From NCBI GenBank assembly GCA_965204415.1, contig CBDBEL010000002.1, forward strand, positions 744,001 to 808,000: DNA of 64,000 nt, in the 5' to 3' direction. Under the pieces are notes generated by a model. The model made no database searches, was not told the DNA's origin, and was given only the letters and a program-made list of their open reading frames with translations. Position numbers and translations under genes: made by a program. Numbering within the stretch: the stretch's first letter is position 1; each line of letters begins with the position of its first letter. Positions 49,540 through 58,702 of the stretch are shown here, piece by piece. This DNA comes from Aldehydirespirator sp965204415 (GTDB taxonomy: Bacteria; Actinomycetota; Acidimicrobiia; Acidimicrobiales; Aldehydirespiratoraceae).

Positions 49540-51674
49540 GGTTGGACGCCCGGTTGAGAGGTCGTCTCGCGCAACGAGAGGGCGATGTCGACGGCCGACG
49601 CACCGTCGGCGTGGACGATGAGCGGGTTGATCTCCGCGAACGAGATGTAGTGGTGGGCGGCCCACGCGAACTCCGACATGGCGAGGAGGGCCCGCGCGGC
49701 CGCGCCCCGATCAGATGGTCCAGCCCCGCGGTAGCCGTCGATTAGCTGGCCGATGCGGCCGGTCGACACAATCTCCGCCGCGGTGTCCTCGCTGATCGGG
49801 ACGGTGTGGATGGTGGCCTCGCTGACCAGGTCGACGAGCACGCCTCCGGGACCGACCACCAGCATCGGGCCGAATCCCGGCTCGTTGCGCACGCCGACGA
49901 TGAGCTCCAACCCGTCCTTGGCCATGGGCTGAGCCACGACGTGCGAACCGGGCAGGCTGAGTTCTCCGAGGACGGCGACGATGTCGTCGTACGCCGCTTC
50001 AACGGCGACGGCCTCGGCCAGGTTGGTCTTGACGAGACCGTGCTCGGTCTTGTGGATCAGATCGGGTGCGCTCCCTTTGAGCACGATCGGGCGGCCCCAC
50101 TGGTGCAGCGCGGTCACCGCCTCGGAGCGGTCGCCGACCAGCCGGCACTCCACCATCGGCACCCCCGCTTGATTCATCACCTCGAAGCGTGCCGCCTCAT
50201 CCAGCCCGCCCCAGCCGGCGAGACCGGCCGGGGCGGCCACATCGGCCAGCCTCGGCATTGCTGTCGTGGGAGCGGCGTCCCCGCACTTGGAGATCACCTC
50301 GAGTCCGGCCCGCAGGCCGTGGAGCACCACGCCGCCCAGCTCGCGGGCTCGCTGCTCGATCCGTGCATTCCGCCCGAGGGCTGCCACCGTGTTGACGATG
50401 ACCAGCCTGGTGTCGTTGTCCGGCTCGGTCAGCAAGCCGTCCCGCATCACGTCGAGCACGAAGGCGTCGTCATGGCCGCCGGCGGCGGGGGCACCGAAGA
50501 CCATGGCCATCGTGCCGAAGGCGGTGTCGCCGGCCATGGCATCGCAGACGGTGCGCACACCCTCGACATCGAAGCCGAGGGTTATGCCGTCCATCGGGTT
50601 GTTGGGCGAACGGAAGTCTGGCAGTAGTTCGTTGAGGCTGATCGCGCCCTCATCGGAGAACGGCGGCAGTTCCAGCCCGGCGTCGTCGGCGAGGTCGGCA
50701 GCGAGGCCGGCCTCGCCGCCCGACAGTGTCATGACTCCCACCCCGCCGCTGGCGGGCGGATCTTTGAAGGCGAGCAGGTAGGCCCCGGCCTCCAGCAGAG
50801 CGTCGATGTCGTTGAAGCGGGGGATGCCGAGCCGCTGAAAAAAGGCCGAGTACACGGCGTCATCGCCGGCCAGCCCGCCGGTGTGGCCGGCGATGGTGGC
50901 CGAGCCGGTCTCGCTGCGACCGTTGCGCACCACGGCCAGGCGCTTGCCGTTGGCCCGGGCCCGCTGGGCCGCGGCCGCGAAGGCGGCTGGGTCGCGGATC
51001 GTCTCGATGAACATCAGGACCACTTCGGTGAAGGGATCGTCGGCCAGGTGGTCCAGGGCATGAGCGGAGGTGACCACCGCTTCGTTGCCGGTGGAAAGGA
51101 TGCTGGCGATCCCCAGGCCCCGGTCGTCTATGGACAGCATCTGGGCCACCGAGCCGCTCTGGGCGATGATCGAGACCGGCCCCGGAGTTCCCAGCCGCTT
51201 CATGTAGGTGCCCCAGAGGGTGGCTTCGGTGTGGCGGTTCATGGTGCCCAGGCAGTTGGGGCCGACCACGGCCATCCCGGCGTTGTTGGCGATGCGGGCC
51301 AGCTCCGCCTCCTGGGCCTTGCCCTCAGCGCCCCCGTCGCCGAAGCCGGAGGCGAACACGATGGCGCTGCGAGCCTCGGTCGCGATGGCCTGCTTGAGGG
51401 TGTCGAGGACGCGACCGGCACCGACGGCCAGCACCACCGCGTCGAGCGGGCCCCGGCAGGCGTCGAGGCTTCCTACGCACTCCACCCCTCGCACCTCGCT
51501 GTGCCTGGGGTGGACCGCGACTAGCTCGTGCTGGTAGCCGTGGGCCCGGAGGTTGTCGAGGCACTCGCCGCCGAACGAGCCCTCGCGGTCGGAGGCCCCG
51601 ACGACGGCCACCGACCGGGGGTCGAGCAAGGCCCCGATGCCGCTGCGCATCCGATCGCCGGCCCGCACCGTCAA
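49536..51674 (-). CDS. Acyl-CoA synthetase (ADP-forming type), fused alpha-beta
   Basis: 712 residues. Order: CoA-binding Rossmann domain (SVAVVGASDREGSFG), succinyl-CoA-ligase-like domain with the phosphohistidine H264 (IAGHTGGLAG), a ligase-CoA domain, and a C-terminal ATP-grasp domain (WGRPIVLKGSAPDLIHKTE to FAEINPLIV). These enzymes reversibly form acyl-CoA and ADP from acid, CoA and ATP. It overlaps both neighbours by four bases (creatininase before, MaoC after), a sign of tight co-expression. Its acid substrate could be released by the amidohydrolase encoded just upstream. Confidence 0.92.
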   Translation of the reverse strand: MTVRAGDRMRSGIGALLDPRSVAVVGASDREGSFGGECLDNLRAHGYQHELVAVHPRHSEVRGVECVGSLDACRGPLDAVVLAVGAGRVLDTLKQAIATEARSAIVFASGFGDGGAEGKAQEAELARIANNAGMAVVGPNCLGTMNRHTEATLWGTYMKRLGTPGPVSIIAQSGSVAQMLSIDDRGLGIASILSTGNEAVVTSAHALDHLADDPFTEVVLMFIETIRDPAAFAAAAQRARANGKRLAVVRNGRSETGSATIAGHTGGLAGDDAVYSAFFQRLGIPRFNDIDALLEAGAYLLAFKDPPASGGVGVMTLSGGEAGLAADLADDAGLELPPFSDEGAISLNELLPDFRSPNNPMDGITLGFDVEGVRTVCDAMAGDTAFGTMAMVFGAPAAGGHDDAFVLDVMRDGLLTEPDNDTRLVIVNTVAALGRNARIEQRARELGGVVLHGLRAGLEVISKCGDAAPTTAMPRLADVAAPAGLAGWGGLDEAARFEVMNQAGVPMVECRLVGDRSEAVTALHQWGRPIVLKGSAPDLIHKTEHGLVKTNLAEAVAVEAAYDDIVAVLGELSLPGSHVVAQPMAKDGLELIVGVRNEPGFGPMLVVGPGGVLVDLVSEATIHTVPISEDTAAEIVSTGRIGQLIDGYRGAGPSDRGAAARALLAMSEFAWAAHHYISFAEINPLIVHADGASAVDIALSLRETTSQPGVQP

Positions 51675-52444
51675 TTGCTCCCGTCCCCCTCAGGGCGAAA
51701 CTCGGCCTCCAGGATGCGCACCATGCCCTGCACGCAGGCGTCGAAGATCTCCCGTCCGAGCGCCGCCGTTGCCCGGTGGGGATTCGACAGTGCCCCGGTC
51801 GCCGGTACCCAGTCGTCGTGGGGAGGATGGCAGTCGTAGCTGGGGAACTCCTTGAAGGCCTGCTCCGGCGCGGCGCCCATGTCGACCAGGTCGCCGAAGA
51901 GGTGCAGGCACAGGGAAGTCTCGAAGACCCCGGCGTGCTCGTAGGCGAGGTCCAGCGGCGGGCCACCGATGTGGCGCTCGAGGATCGCCTCGTCGAACTG
52001 CTCGAAGTAACGGGCCTGCACGATCTTGACGCCGTCCCGCCCGCTCTGGCGGAACTCCCGGATGGCCAGGTCGCACGCCTCGGTGAGGAACATCTGGTTC
52101 TCGTAGTGCCCGTCGATGATGGCTAGCTTGTCGGCCCCGCCGCGAGCGAGGCCGCGCAGCACATCGGTGATCGCGCTCGACAGCGAGTGGCCGTCAAGGC
52201 CGACGGTGCCGGGGAACTGGGGTCCGCCGCCGGTGCGCAGCTGCGACTTGTAGCCGTAGACGAAAGGAGGGGCGACCACGGCATCGATGTGCTCGGCCGT
52301 GGCCAGCGCCACCGCCTCGGCCAGCATGTAGTCCACGCCGAGGGGCAGGTGGCGGCCGTGCTGCTCCAGCGCTCCCACCGGGATCAGCACCACCGCGCCG
52401 TCGGCGATCCGATCGGCGTGCGCCGGCCAGGACAGGTGGGCCAT
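51671..52444 (-). CDS. Creatininase-family amidohydrolase
   Basis: 257 residues from ATG 52444. Metal ligands of the family are in place: E27 and H29 (GALEQHGRHLPL), D38 (GVDY), H113 (DGHYEN) and E169/E175 (YEHAGVFETS). The family opens cyclic amides such as creatinine or cleaves formamides (for example FAPy and mycofactocin maturation, MftE). Here, in a catabolic operon between an SDR and an acyl-CoA synthetase, lactam or amide hydrolysis of an oxidised intermediate is the natural reading. The mycofactocin alternative is not supported, as no mft genes are nearby. Confidence 0.9.
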   Translation of the reverse strand: MAHLSWPAHADRIADGAVVLIPVGALEQHGRHLPLGVDYMLAEAVALATAEHIDAVVAPPFVYGYKSQLRTGGGPQFPGTVGLDGHSLSSAITDVLRGLARGGADKLAIIDGHYENQMFLTEACDLAIREFRQSGRDGVKIVQARYFEQFDEAILERHIGGPPLDLAYEHAGVFETSLCLHLFGDLVDMGAAPEQAFKEFPSYDCHPPHDDWVPATGALSNPHRATAALGREIFDACVQGMVRILEAEFRPEGDGSN

Positions 52445-52476
52445 CGAGCTGGAGCCCTTGGAGGTTGGGCGACCGG

Positions 52477-53223
52477 TCACCCTTCGCGGACGCGGACGCC
52501 GGCCATGACGCCGCCGTCGATCAGCAAGTCGGTGCCGGTGGCGTAGCTCGACTGGTCCGAAGCGAGGAACAGGACGGCGTTGGCGATCTCGTGGGGCTGG
52601 CCGATGCGTTCGAGGGTGGTGATCTTGTCGGTGTAGGCCGCCTCCTCCTCGATCATCATCGGAGTGTCGATCATGCCGGGGCAGACGCTGTTGACGCGGA
52701 TGCGGTGCCGGCCCCATTCGAAGGCCGCGCTCCGGGTCAGGCCTCGCACCGCGAACTTGCTGGTGACGTAGGCGCCGGCCTCGTCGGACGCGATGAACCC
52801 GTTCGCTGATGAGATGTTGATGATCGAACCGCCGCCGTTGCGCCTCATGGACTCGAACACGGCTCGCATCCCGAGGAACACGCCGGTCGCGTTGACCGCC
52901 ATCGTCTGCTCGTACAGCTCCAGAGACGTGCTCTCGAGTGGCGAGAACCGTGCGATGCCGGCGTTGTTGACCAGGATGTCGGGCGGGCCGAACGTGTCCT
53001 CGCAGTGCTGGACGGCCGCGGCCCATCGGTCCTCGTCGGTCACGTCGAGCGCGAACGCTGCGGCTGCGGATCCGATCTCGGCAGCCACCGCCCGGCACGC
53101 CTCGGCGTTGATGTCGCACAGCAGGACGCGGGCCCCGTACCGGGCCAGAGTCCTCGCCGACTCGGCACCGAGACCTTGGCCGGCTCCGGTGACGATCGCG
53201 ATCTTGCCCTCTACCTGAGTCAC
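52477..53223 (-). CDS. Short-chain dehydrogenase/reductase (SDR)
   Basis: 248 residues from GTG 53223, which has GGGGGAC upstream; the longer frame to 53403 would add a basic tail unlike the family. Motifs: TGAGQGLGAE, NNAG (LVNNAGIARF), ISSANG, YVTSK (GAYVTSKFAV), VCPGMIDTPM and LIDGGVMAG. It is the second gene after the Rieske oxygenase and should oxidise its alcohol product. Confidence 0.9.
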   Translation of the reverse strand: MTQVEGKIAIVTGAGQGLGAESARTLARYGARVLLCDINAEACRAVAAEIGSAAAAFALDVTDEDRWAAAVQHCEDTFGPPDILVNNAGIARFSPLESTSLELYEQTMAVNATGVFLGMRAVFESMRRNGGGSIINISSANGFIASDEAGAYVTSKFAVRGLTRSAAFEWGRHRIRVNSVCPGMIDTPMMIEEEAAYTDKITTLERIGQPHEIANAVLFLASDQSSYATGTDLLIDGGVMAGVRVREG

Positions 53224-53275
53224 TCGTCCCCCTTCGGGGTCGGATGGCGGCGCCGGTGCGGACACGCCGGCGCGG

Positions 53276-54541
53276 TCACACTGACAGTGTCGCGGGCATT
53301 TCCACCTGTTGGCGAAGTCGACGGACGTACCACCGCTGGAACTCCCCGATGAAGCTCTCCTGGGGAGCGAGGCGGCCGGGACGGTAGGCCCGCGAGGTTG
53401 CACCCTGGTAGGTCCGCTCCCAGATCGGGAAGTCCTCAGCGTTCACCTCGGCGTAGAACTCGCACACCTCGTCGGTGTCGTAGTCCTGCCCCTCCTGGGC
53501 GTCTTTGTCGACCAGCCAGGTCGTCTGCCAGTAGATCTGGTCGTGAGCCAGGGGTCTGATGCTGAAGATGCTGGCGTGGTCCACCGACACGAACATCGAG
53601 TCGAGCGGGTTGAAGTTGGAGAACACCGACGCCTCGTCGGACTCGGTGAACTGACCCATCAAGGGAGCCACTCGCTTGCCGCCGATCGTCTCCGACTGGT
53701 ACCCGGGGGCCAGCGGACCCCGCACCAGCCAACGGAACTGGTCGTCGTGCTCGCCGTCCTGGACGATCACTCCGGTCACATCGGGGAGTTGGGTCAGGGC
53801 GGCCTCCCACTCCTTCATCTCCTGCTCTGCCTGGGTCGCGGCCGCGATCACCTCCTCGGTCCGGGTGGAGGCGGCCGCTTGCCAGTAGGCCGGCGTGCGG
53901 GTCCGTGTGAAGTTGGGGTGGACGACAGGCACGTGGTACGGGTCGATGGTGTTCTCGACGAGGGTTTTCCAGTTGGCGTTGGCCGAGAAGCCCTCGATGC
54001 GGATCACCTTGGCGTCGGCGATCCCGTAGAACCGGAAGACATCTGCGAAGGGCTGGTAGGCCGCGTCGAAGTCGGTAGGGGTGTCCGACACGGACAGGAA
54101 GATCAGGCCTTCGAGGACGCGCAGATGGCACGGGCGGAGGTTGTGGGCGTCCGGGTCGAACGTCTCATCGAAGATCACCTCGAGCCGGCGTGACTTGACC
54201 TTGCCTTCCAGGCTGTAGCTCCAGTTGTGGTACGGGCAGGTGAATTGGCGCAGCCCCTTGGCGCTCTCACCGCACAGGCGGGCAGCCCGGTGGCTGCACA
54301 CGTTGTAGAAGGCGCGGACGACCCGGTCGCTGCCGCGGACGACGATCACCGACTCGCCGAACAACGACACGAGTTTGGTGTCGCCGGGTTCGGGTATCTC
54401 CGAGCTGTGGCCCGCCACGTACCACAGCGGCTCCAGAAGCCCTATGTCGGTTGGCAGCAGGTCAGGATTGGTGTAGAACCCTGCCGGCAACCCGTAGCCC
54501 GGCTGGTACTGCTCGATCAGTGCATTGATTCTCTTCGACAT
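53276..54541 (-). CDS. Rieske oxygenase, single-subunit (demethylase/betaine-type) alpha
   Basis: 421 residues from ATG 54541, with GGAGG 7 nt upstream. Rieske ligands C82/H84 (VCSHRAA) and C102/H105 (CPYHNWSY); the non-haem iron site starts at ENTIDPYHVPVVHPN with H203 and H208. The sequence style (SHRAARLC, HNWSY) recalls glycine-betaine, carnitine and stachydrine demethylating oxygenases rather than aromatic dioxygenases, and there is no beta subunit gene. It is the first gene of the long leftward operon, with the operator 21 nt upstream. A reductase partner is missing from the window. Confidence 0.92.
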   Translation of the reverse strand: MSKRINALIEQYQPGYGLPAGFYTNPDLLPTDIGLLEPLWYVAGHSSEIPEPGDTKLVSLFGESVIVVRGSDRVVRAFYNVCSHRAARLCGESAKGLRQFTCPYHNWSYSLEGKVKSRRLEVIFDETFDPDAHNLRPCHLRVLEGLIFLSVSDTPTDFDAAYQPFADVFRFYGIADAKVIRIEGFSANANWKTLVENTIDPYHVPVVHPNFTRTRTPAYWQAAASTRTEEVIAAATQAEQEMKEWEAALTQLPDVTGVIVQDGEHDDQFRWLVRGPLAPGYQSETIGGKRVAPLMGQFTESDEASVFSNFNPLDSMFVSVDHASIFSIRPLAHDQIYWQTTWLVDKDAQEGQDYDTDEVCEFYAEVNAEDFPIWERTYQGATSRAYRPGRLAPQESFIGEFQRWYVRRLRQQVEMPATLSV

Positions 54542-54561
54542 CACTCTTCCTCCCGCTCCGT

Positions 54562-54589
54562 GCTAATGTGGGTCTTGACCCATATTAGC
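54562..54589. promoter_or_regulatory. TetR-type operator (copy 2), divergent Rieske/SBP promoter
   Basis: GCTAATGTGGGT-N4-ACCCATATTAGC, arms matching at 11 of 12 positions, the best of the three sites. It lies 21 nt before the Rieske start and 103 nt before the binding-protein start, and contains a TAATAT -10-like element toward the Rieske gene, so a bound repressor would block it directly. Confidence 0.75.
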
Positions 54590-54691
54590 CACCCGAGGCT
54601 CGTCACTGTCAAGCGATGGGCTGCGGGGAGAACCGACAGCTCGCCGGCCCCGGCGCCGGACGCCCGACCGGCGGGCGAGGAGAACGAGACA

Positions 54692-56125
54692 ATGAGGGAC
54701 TCGAGGAAGAACATGTTCCGCCTGTCGGCCGTCGTACTGGTGTTCGCGCTGGTCGGGGCCGCCTGCGGTGACGACGAGGACGAATCACCGGCACCTGCGG
54801 CCGAACCGGTCGAAGCAGCACCGGCCGAGCCGGCCGAGGTCCCCGCTGACGATGCCGATGACATGGCCGAGGCGGCCGATGACACGGTTGATGACGAGGC
54901 GGCCGATGACATGGCTGAAGAAGCGGCCGCCGATGACATGGCTGATGACGAGGCGGCCGATGAAGCGGCGGCTGATGACATGGCCGACGACGCCGCAGGC
55001 CGGGCTGCTGATGACTCGCTTCCACCGGTGAAGATCGGCATGATCGCGCAGGAGGAGGAGCTCATCGCCTTCCCGGAGATGCGGGCCGCGGCCGAGGCCG
55101 TGGTGGCGTACTTCAACGCCGAGCTCGGCGGCATCGACGGTCACCCCGTGGAGATCGATGTATGCGGCGCCGGCGATGGGCCGGAGAGCCACGTGGCCTG
55201 CGCCCAGCGGTTCGTCAATGCCGACGACATACACATCGTGGTGAACGGCGGCATCGGCACCAACACGGCGGCCTCGGGTGCGGTCATGGCCGAAGCTGGC
55301 CTGGCATCGATGCCCCTAGGCAACGACTTCGTAGAGTACCTGACCCCGGGCGTGTACACCTTCGAGCCCGGCATACCCGGCCTGTCCCAGGTGTTGTTCG
55401 TGTACTCAGCCGCTGGTGGAGCGACCAGCGCGACCCTGTTCCTGTACGACGACCCCAGCGTCGAGGTGTTCGTGCCCGCGTTCAAGGCCATCGCGGCCGA
55501 CAACGGCATCGACATGAACCAGCACATCCCGATCGGGTTCGAGCCGGACCTCACCGGCCCGATCGCAGCGGCCGACACGTCCAACGACGTGTGGATGTTC
55601 GTTCTCGCCGATGGAGCCCAGTGCCAGGCCGCGGCCAATGCGGCCAAGTCGATCGGCTACGACGGCCCCATCCTGACCCTGGACTCGTGCATGCAGGTCG
55701 ACGTGCTCAGCACCGGCGACCTCGACGGCTGGGTTGCGCCGATGGTCTCGTCGGCGCCCACCATCGACGGCGGGGCCGATGTCGAGGTGATCAACCACAT
55801 CTTCGACACCTACGGCTCGGCAGAGGCACACGGTGCGGGGCTCGGCGGCTGGGCCCTCGGCAACGTGATGATCGCCCGCGAGGTCCTGATCGCGGCCGGC
55901 GGCGCCGATGCCACCGACGAGTCGGTGATCGCCACCCTCGACGGCGGCTTCACCAGCGACACGATCCTGGGTTTCCCGGAGGTGTCCTGCCCCGGACCGG
56001 ATCCCTGGATCGGCGCCTGCAACACTGCGCCGCTGATGGTGACGGTGGACGGCACCGACCTGATCGCGCCCGACGGGTTCTTCCCGCTCGACTTCACTGA
56101 ACTGAACTTCCTGCTCGAGGGTTAG
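54692..56125 (+). CDS. Orphan branched-chain-type ABC substrate-binding lipoprotein
   Basis: 477 residues from ATG 54692, with GAGGAGA upstream. Lipobox VGAACG (C25), an acidic Asp/Ala/Met linker at about 27-112, then the type-I binding fold. It is clearly a paralogue of the protein at 37111 (VKIGMIAQEEELIAFPEM versus VKIGLIAQVEELMAFPEV; GNDFVEYLTPGVY versus GNDFIDYLTPNLY), but the linker composition differs (Asp/Ala rather than Glu/Pro). No permease or ATPase is next to it; it may use LivHM-LivG-LivF at 38.6-42.2 kb. It is divergent from the Rieske gene across operator copy 2. Confidence 0.9.
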   Translation: MRDSRKNMFRLSAVVLVFALVGAACGDDEDESPAPAAEPVEAAPAEPAEVPADDADDMAEAADDTVDDEAADDMAEEAAADDMADDEAADEAAADDMADDAAGRAADDSLPPVKIGMIAQEEELIAFPEMRAAAEAVVAYFNAELGGIDGHPVEIDVCGAGDGPESHVACAQRFVNADDIHIVVNGGIGTNTAASGAVMAEAGLASMPLGNDFVEYLTPGVYTFEPGIPGLSQVLFVYSAAGGATSATLFLYDDPSVEVFVPAFKAIAADNGIDMNQHIPIGFEPDLTGPIAAADTSNDVWMFVLADGAQCQAAANAAKSIGYDGPILTLDSCMQVDVLSTGDLDGWVAPMVSSAPTIDGGADVEVINHIFDTYGSAEAHGAGLGGWALGNVMIAREVLIAAGGADATDESVIATLDGGFTSDTILGFPEVSCPGPDPWIGACNTAPLMVTVDGTDLIAPDGFFPLDFTELNFLLEG

Positions 56126-56149
56126 CCACGACCCGAGGCCGAATCGGCT

Positions 56150-56179
56150 CGGGGAGATCGCGCTGAAGTGGTCTCCCCG
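56150..56179. terminator. Stem-loop between convergent SBP and E1 beta genes
   Basis: CGGGGAGA at 56150-56157 pairs with TCTCCCCG at 56172-56179 across a 14-nt loop, partly extendable by further base pairs. A second, bulged stem lies just before it (about 56132-56153). Between two convergent stops it should serve both directions. Confidence 0.6.
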
Positions 56180-56213
56180 GTCGCCCGGCTGGATCGCCAG
56201 AGGTGCCAGGTTC

Positions 56214-57197
56214 TCAGGCCAGCGTGCGGTGAATCGCCTCGATGAGCTTGGCCGCGTCGGGGAGGTAGGCCTGCTCCAACTGCGACGTGCTCGGCACGGG
56301 AATATTCGGGGCCGCCACCCGCTCGATGGGGGCGTCCAGCAGGAAGAAGTTGTCGCCGGCTGAGGCTTGGGCCGCCAGTTCGGCCCCTAGGCCGCCGCGT
56401 ATGCGGCTCTCCTCGATGATCACCAGCCGGTTGGTCTTGGCCACCGATGTGAAGATCGTCTCGGCATCGAGCGGGACGATGGTGCGGGGGTCGACCACCT
56501 CGACGGAGATGCCCTGCTCGGCCAGAGTCTCAGCGGCGATCAGGGCCTGGTTCACCATGGCGCCGAAGGCGACCACGGTGACGTCGCTGCCCTCCCGGCG
56601 GACGGCCGCCTCCCCGAACGGCACCAGATGGTCGCCGTCGGGCACCTCCGCTTCCGCGTTCTGGAGACACAGGAGCATGTGCTCGAGGAACAGGACGGGG
56701 TCGTTCGACCGGATGGCGGTCTTCAACAGGCCCTTGGCGTCGGCCGGGGTGGACGGCATGGCGATGGGCAGGCCGGGCGTCTGGAAGAAGTGGGTCTCGG
56801 TGCACTGCGAGTGGTGCAGGCCGTAGGCGAAGCCTCCGCCGGTCGGCATGCGGATCACCAGCGGCACCTCGTACTGGCCCTGGGTCATGTAGCGCCACTG
56901 GGCCGCCTGGTTCACGATCTGGTCGGCGGCCAGCAGCGCAAAGTCAGAGAACATGATCTCGACCACGGGCCTCATGCCCTCCAGTGCCGCCCCCATGGCC
57001 ACCCCGACCAGAGCGTTCTCGTGGATGGGGGTGTCGACGACCCGCTCGGTGCCGAACTCCTCCACCAGACCGGCGGTGATGCCGAGGTTGGAGACCCTGA
57101 TGTCCTCACCTAGCAGGAAGACGCGGTCGTCGCGCTGCATCTCCTCGCGCAGCGCCTCCGTGAGAGCGTCCATGTACTTCACCGCGGCCATGCTCAC
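56214..57197 (-). CDS. 2-oxoacid/acetoin-type dehydrogenase E1 beta subunit
   Basis: 327 residues from GTG 57197, which overlaps the preceding stop (GTGA); ATG 57191 is also possible. Motifs of the transketolase-like beta subunit are clear: FLLGEDIRVSNLGITAGL, VDTPIHENALVGVAMGAALEGMRPVVEIMFSDF, FAYGLHHSQCTETHF. The sequence (YGLHHSQ, ALHQ-like) is closer to acetoin dehydrogenase AcoB than to BkdB. It pairs with the unusual E1 alpha fusion encoded directly upstream. Confidence 0.92.
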   Translation of the reverse strand: MSMAAVKYMDALTEALREEMQRDDRVFLLGEDIRVSNLGITAGLVEEFGTERVVDTPIHENALVGVAMGAALEGMRPVVEIMFSDFALLAADQIVNQAAQWRYMTQGQYEVPLVIRMPTGGGFAYGLHHSQCTETHFFQTPGLPIAMPSTPADAKGLLKTAIRSNDPVLFLEHMLLCLQNAEAEVPDGDHLVPFGEAAVRREGSDVTVVAFGAMVNQALIAAETLAEQGISVEVVDPRTIVPLDAETIFTSVAKTNRLVIIEESRIRGGLGAELAAQASAGDNFFLLDAPIERVAAPNIPVPSTSQLEQAYLPDAAKLIEAIHRTLA

Positions 57198-58702
57198 AGC
57201 ACGCCGGTCTCGGCCAGATTCTCGAACAGGTAGCCGACGTCAGCGGGCTCGTCCTCTAGAGCCAGCTTGAATGCCGTGTCGACTTCGGCCCGGGCCGCCT
57301 CACGGGCCGTCTCGATCTCGCCGGCGTCCATCGTTCCCCGCTCGATGAGGACCGCCTCGTAGCGGCTGATGGGGTCTCTGCCCCTCCACTCCTCGACCAG
57401 GCCATCATCGATGTAGGTGAGGGGGTCGGCGTCGTAGTGGCCGGCGATGCGGCAGGTGACCAGCTCCAGCAGCACCGGTCCCTTGCCCTCGCGGGCCCAC
57501 CCGACGGCGTCGCGGGTCTCGCGGTACACGAACTCCACGTCGTTGCCGTCGAGGCGCTTGTTCGGGATGCGGTAGTAGCCGGCCCGGCTCCCGACGCCCT
57601 CGGCGTCCGGGGGGAAGTGGACATCGTGGTAGCTGAACTCCACGACTTGGTTGTTGGCCACGATGATCACCAGCGGGAGCCCCCATATGGCGGCCATGTT
57701 CATCATGGCGTGGGAGTCCGGGGTGTTGAAGGCGCCCTCACCCACATGGACCATCACCACACGCGGCTCGCCGCGCATCTTGACTGCCTGCGCTGATCCG
57801 ACCGCCATGGTCAGGTTGGCGCCCAGGCAGCCCGACACCCCGTGGGTGTTGTGGGTCCGGTCGCCGAGGTGCACGCCGCCGACGCCGCGGTTGATGCCTG
57901 TCCGGCGTCCCATCAGCTCGGCCACCAGCGCGTTCATGTCCGTGCCCCGGCCCAAGTAGTCGCCGAACCCCCGGAACGTCGGGTAGAGGATGTCGTCGGG
58001 CTCGAGTGCAGCGGTGATGCCGGCCGAGATCGCCTCCTGGCCGGTGGCGGGATGGGACATGCTCTCGCACCGTCCCCGCCTGATGAACCGCATGTGCCCT
58101 TCGTCAAGGGCGCGGGCCCGCAGCATCTCCCGATGGAGGTTCCTCTGCAGATCCCGGTCGGTGCCTGGGGCGGGGCGTGCCGCCGCGCCAGGCAGCGCAC
58201 GCTCGACGTCGGCCTTTGTGACGCGCCCCCGCGGGCCGGTCGCGTCCACCGCTAACAGATCGATACCGTGTTGCTCTGCGAGTCTCTGGGCCGCGGGGGT
58301 GGCGACGACCCGCTGCGAGCCTTCGAGCATCACGACCCTGTCTTGGGACACGATGCCCGGCTTCTCGGCGACGGCGGTGCTCGGCGGGGCCGCAGGCGAC
58401 CCGGCAGGCGTGGCCGGGGATGCCGGGGTGACGGATGTCTGCCGGCGGTGCTCGCCGGCCGCTTCCGCGCTCTCGCTGATCACGGCGATCAGCTCGCCCG
58501 GTCTCGCCTCCTCGCCCTCGGCGAGGCGGATGTCGATGAACCCGTCGCAAACGGCCTCCACCTCGACCACCGTCTTCTCGCTCTCGACGGTGGCGATGAC
58601 CTGGTCCTCCACGACCTCGTCGCCCGATGAGACCAGCCATTCGTTGAGGACGATCTCGCTGGTCGACATGCCGATCTTCGGCATGAGTACTTCAGCGCTC
58701 AT
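57194..58702 (-). CDS. Lipoyl domain - PSBD - E1 alpha fusion of a 2-oxoacid/acetoin-type dehydrogenase
   Basis: 502 residues from ATG 58702. Residues 1-80 are a lipoyl domain with K43 in ESEKTVVE; 80-130 an Ala/Pro linker; 131-168 a peripheral-subunit-binding domain (ATPAAQRLAEQHGIDLL, GRVTKADVERAL); from about 185 a full E1 alpha with the ThDP motif GEG (321-323) to NN (350-351). There is no acyltransferase domain. Normally lipoyl and PSBD belong to E2, so this chain carries the swinging arm on E1 itself. It overlaps both neighbours by four bases. An E2 core may come from the gene at 30764, or the E1-bound arm may hand the acyl group elsewhere. Confidence 0.9.
   Translation of the reverse strand: MSAEVLMPKIGMSTSEIVLNEWLVSSGDEVVEDQVIATVESEKTVVEVEAVCDGFIDIRLAEGEEARPGELIAVISESAEAAGEHRRQTSVTPASPATPAGSPAAPPSTAVAEKPGIVSQDRVVMLEGSQRVVATPAAQRLAEQHGIDLLAVDATGPRGRVTKADVERALPGAAARPAPGTDRDLQRNLHREMLRARALDEGHMRFIRRGRCESMSHPATGQEAISAGITAALEPDDILYPTFRGFGDYLGRGTDMNALVAELMGRRTGINRGVGGVHLGDRTHNTHGVSGCLGANLTMAVGSAQAVKMRGEPRVVMVHVGEGAFNTPDSHAMMNMAAIWGLPLVIIVANNQVVEFSYHDVHFPPDAEGVGSRAGYYRIPNKRLDGNDVEFVYRETRDAVGWAREGKGPVLLELVTCRIAGHYDADPLTYIDDGLVEEWRGRDPISRYEAVLIERGTMDAGEIETAREAARAEVDTAFKLALEDEPADVGYLFENLAETGVL

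Noticed and set aside
51671..52444. Mycofactocin maturation role (MftE) for the creatininase-family gene
   Set aside because: No mftA-D or mftF genes nearby; the gene is tightly embedded in a catabolic operon.
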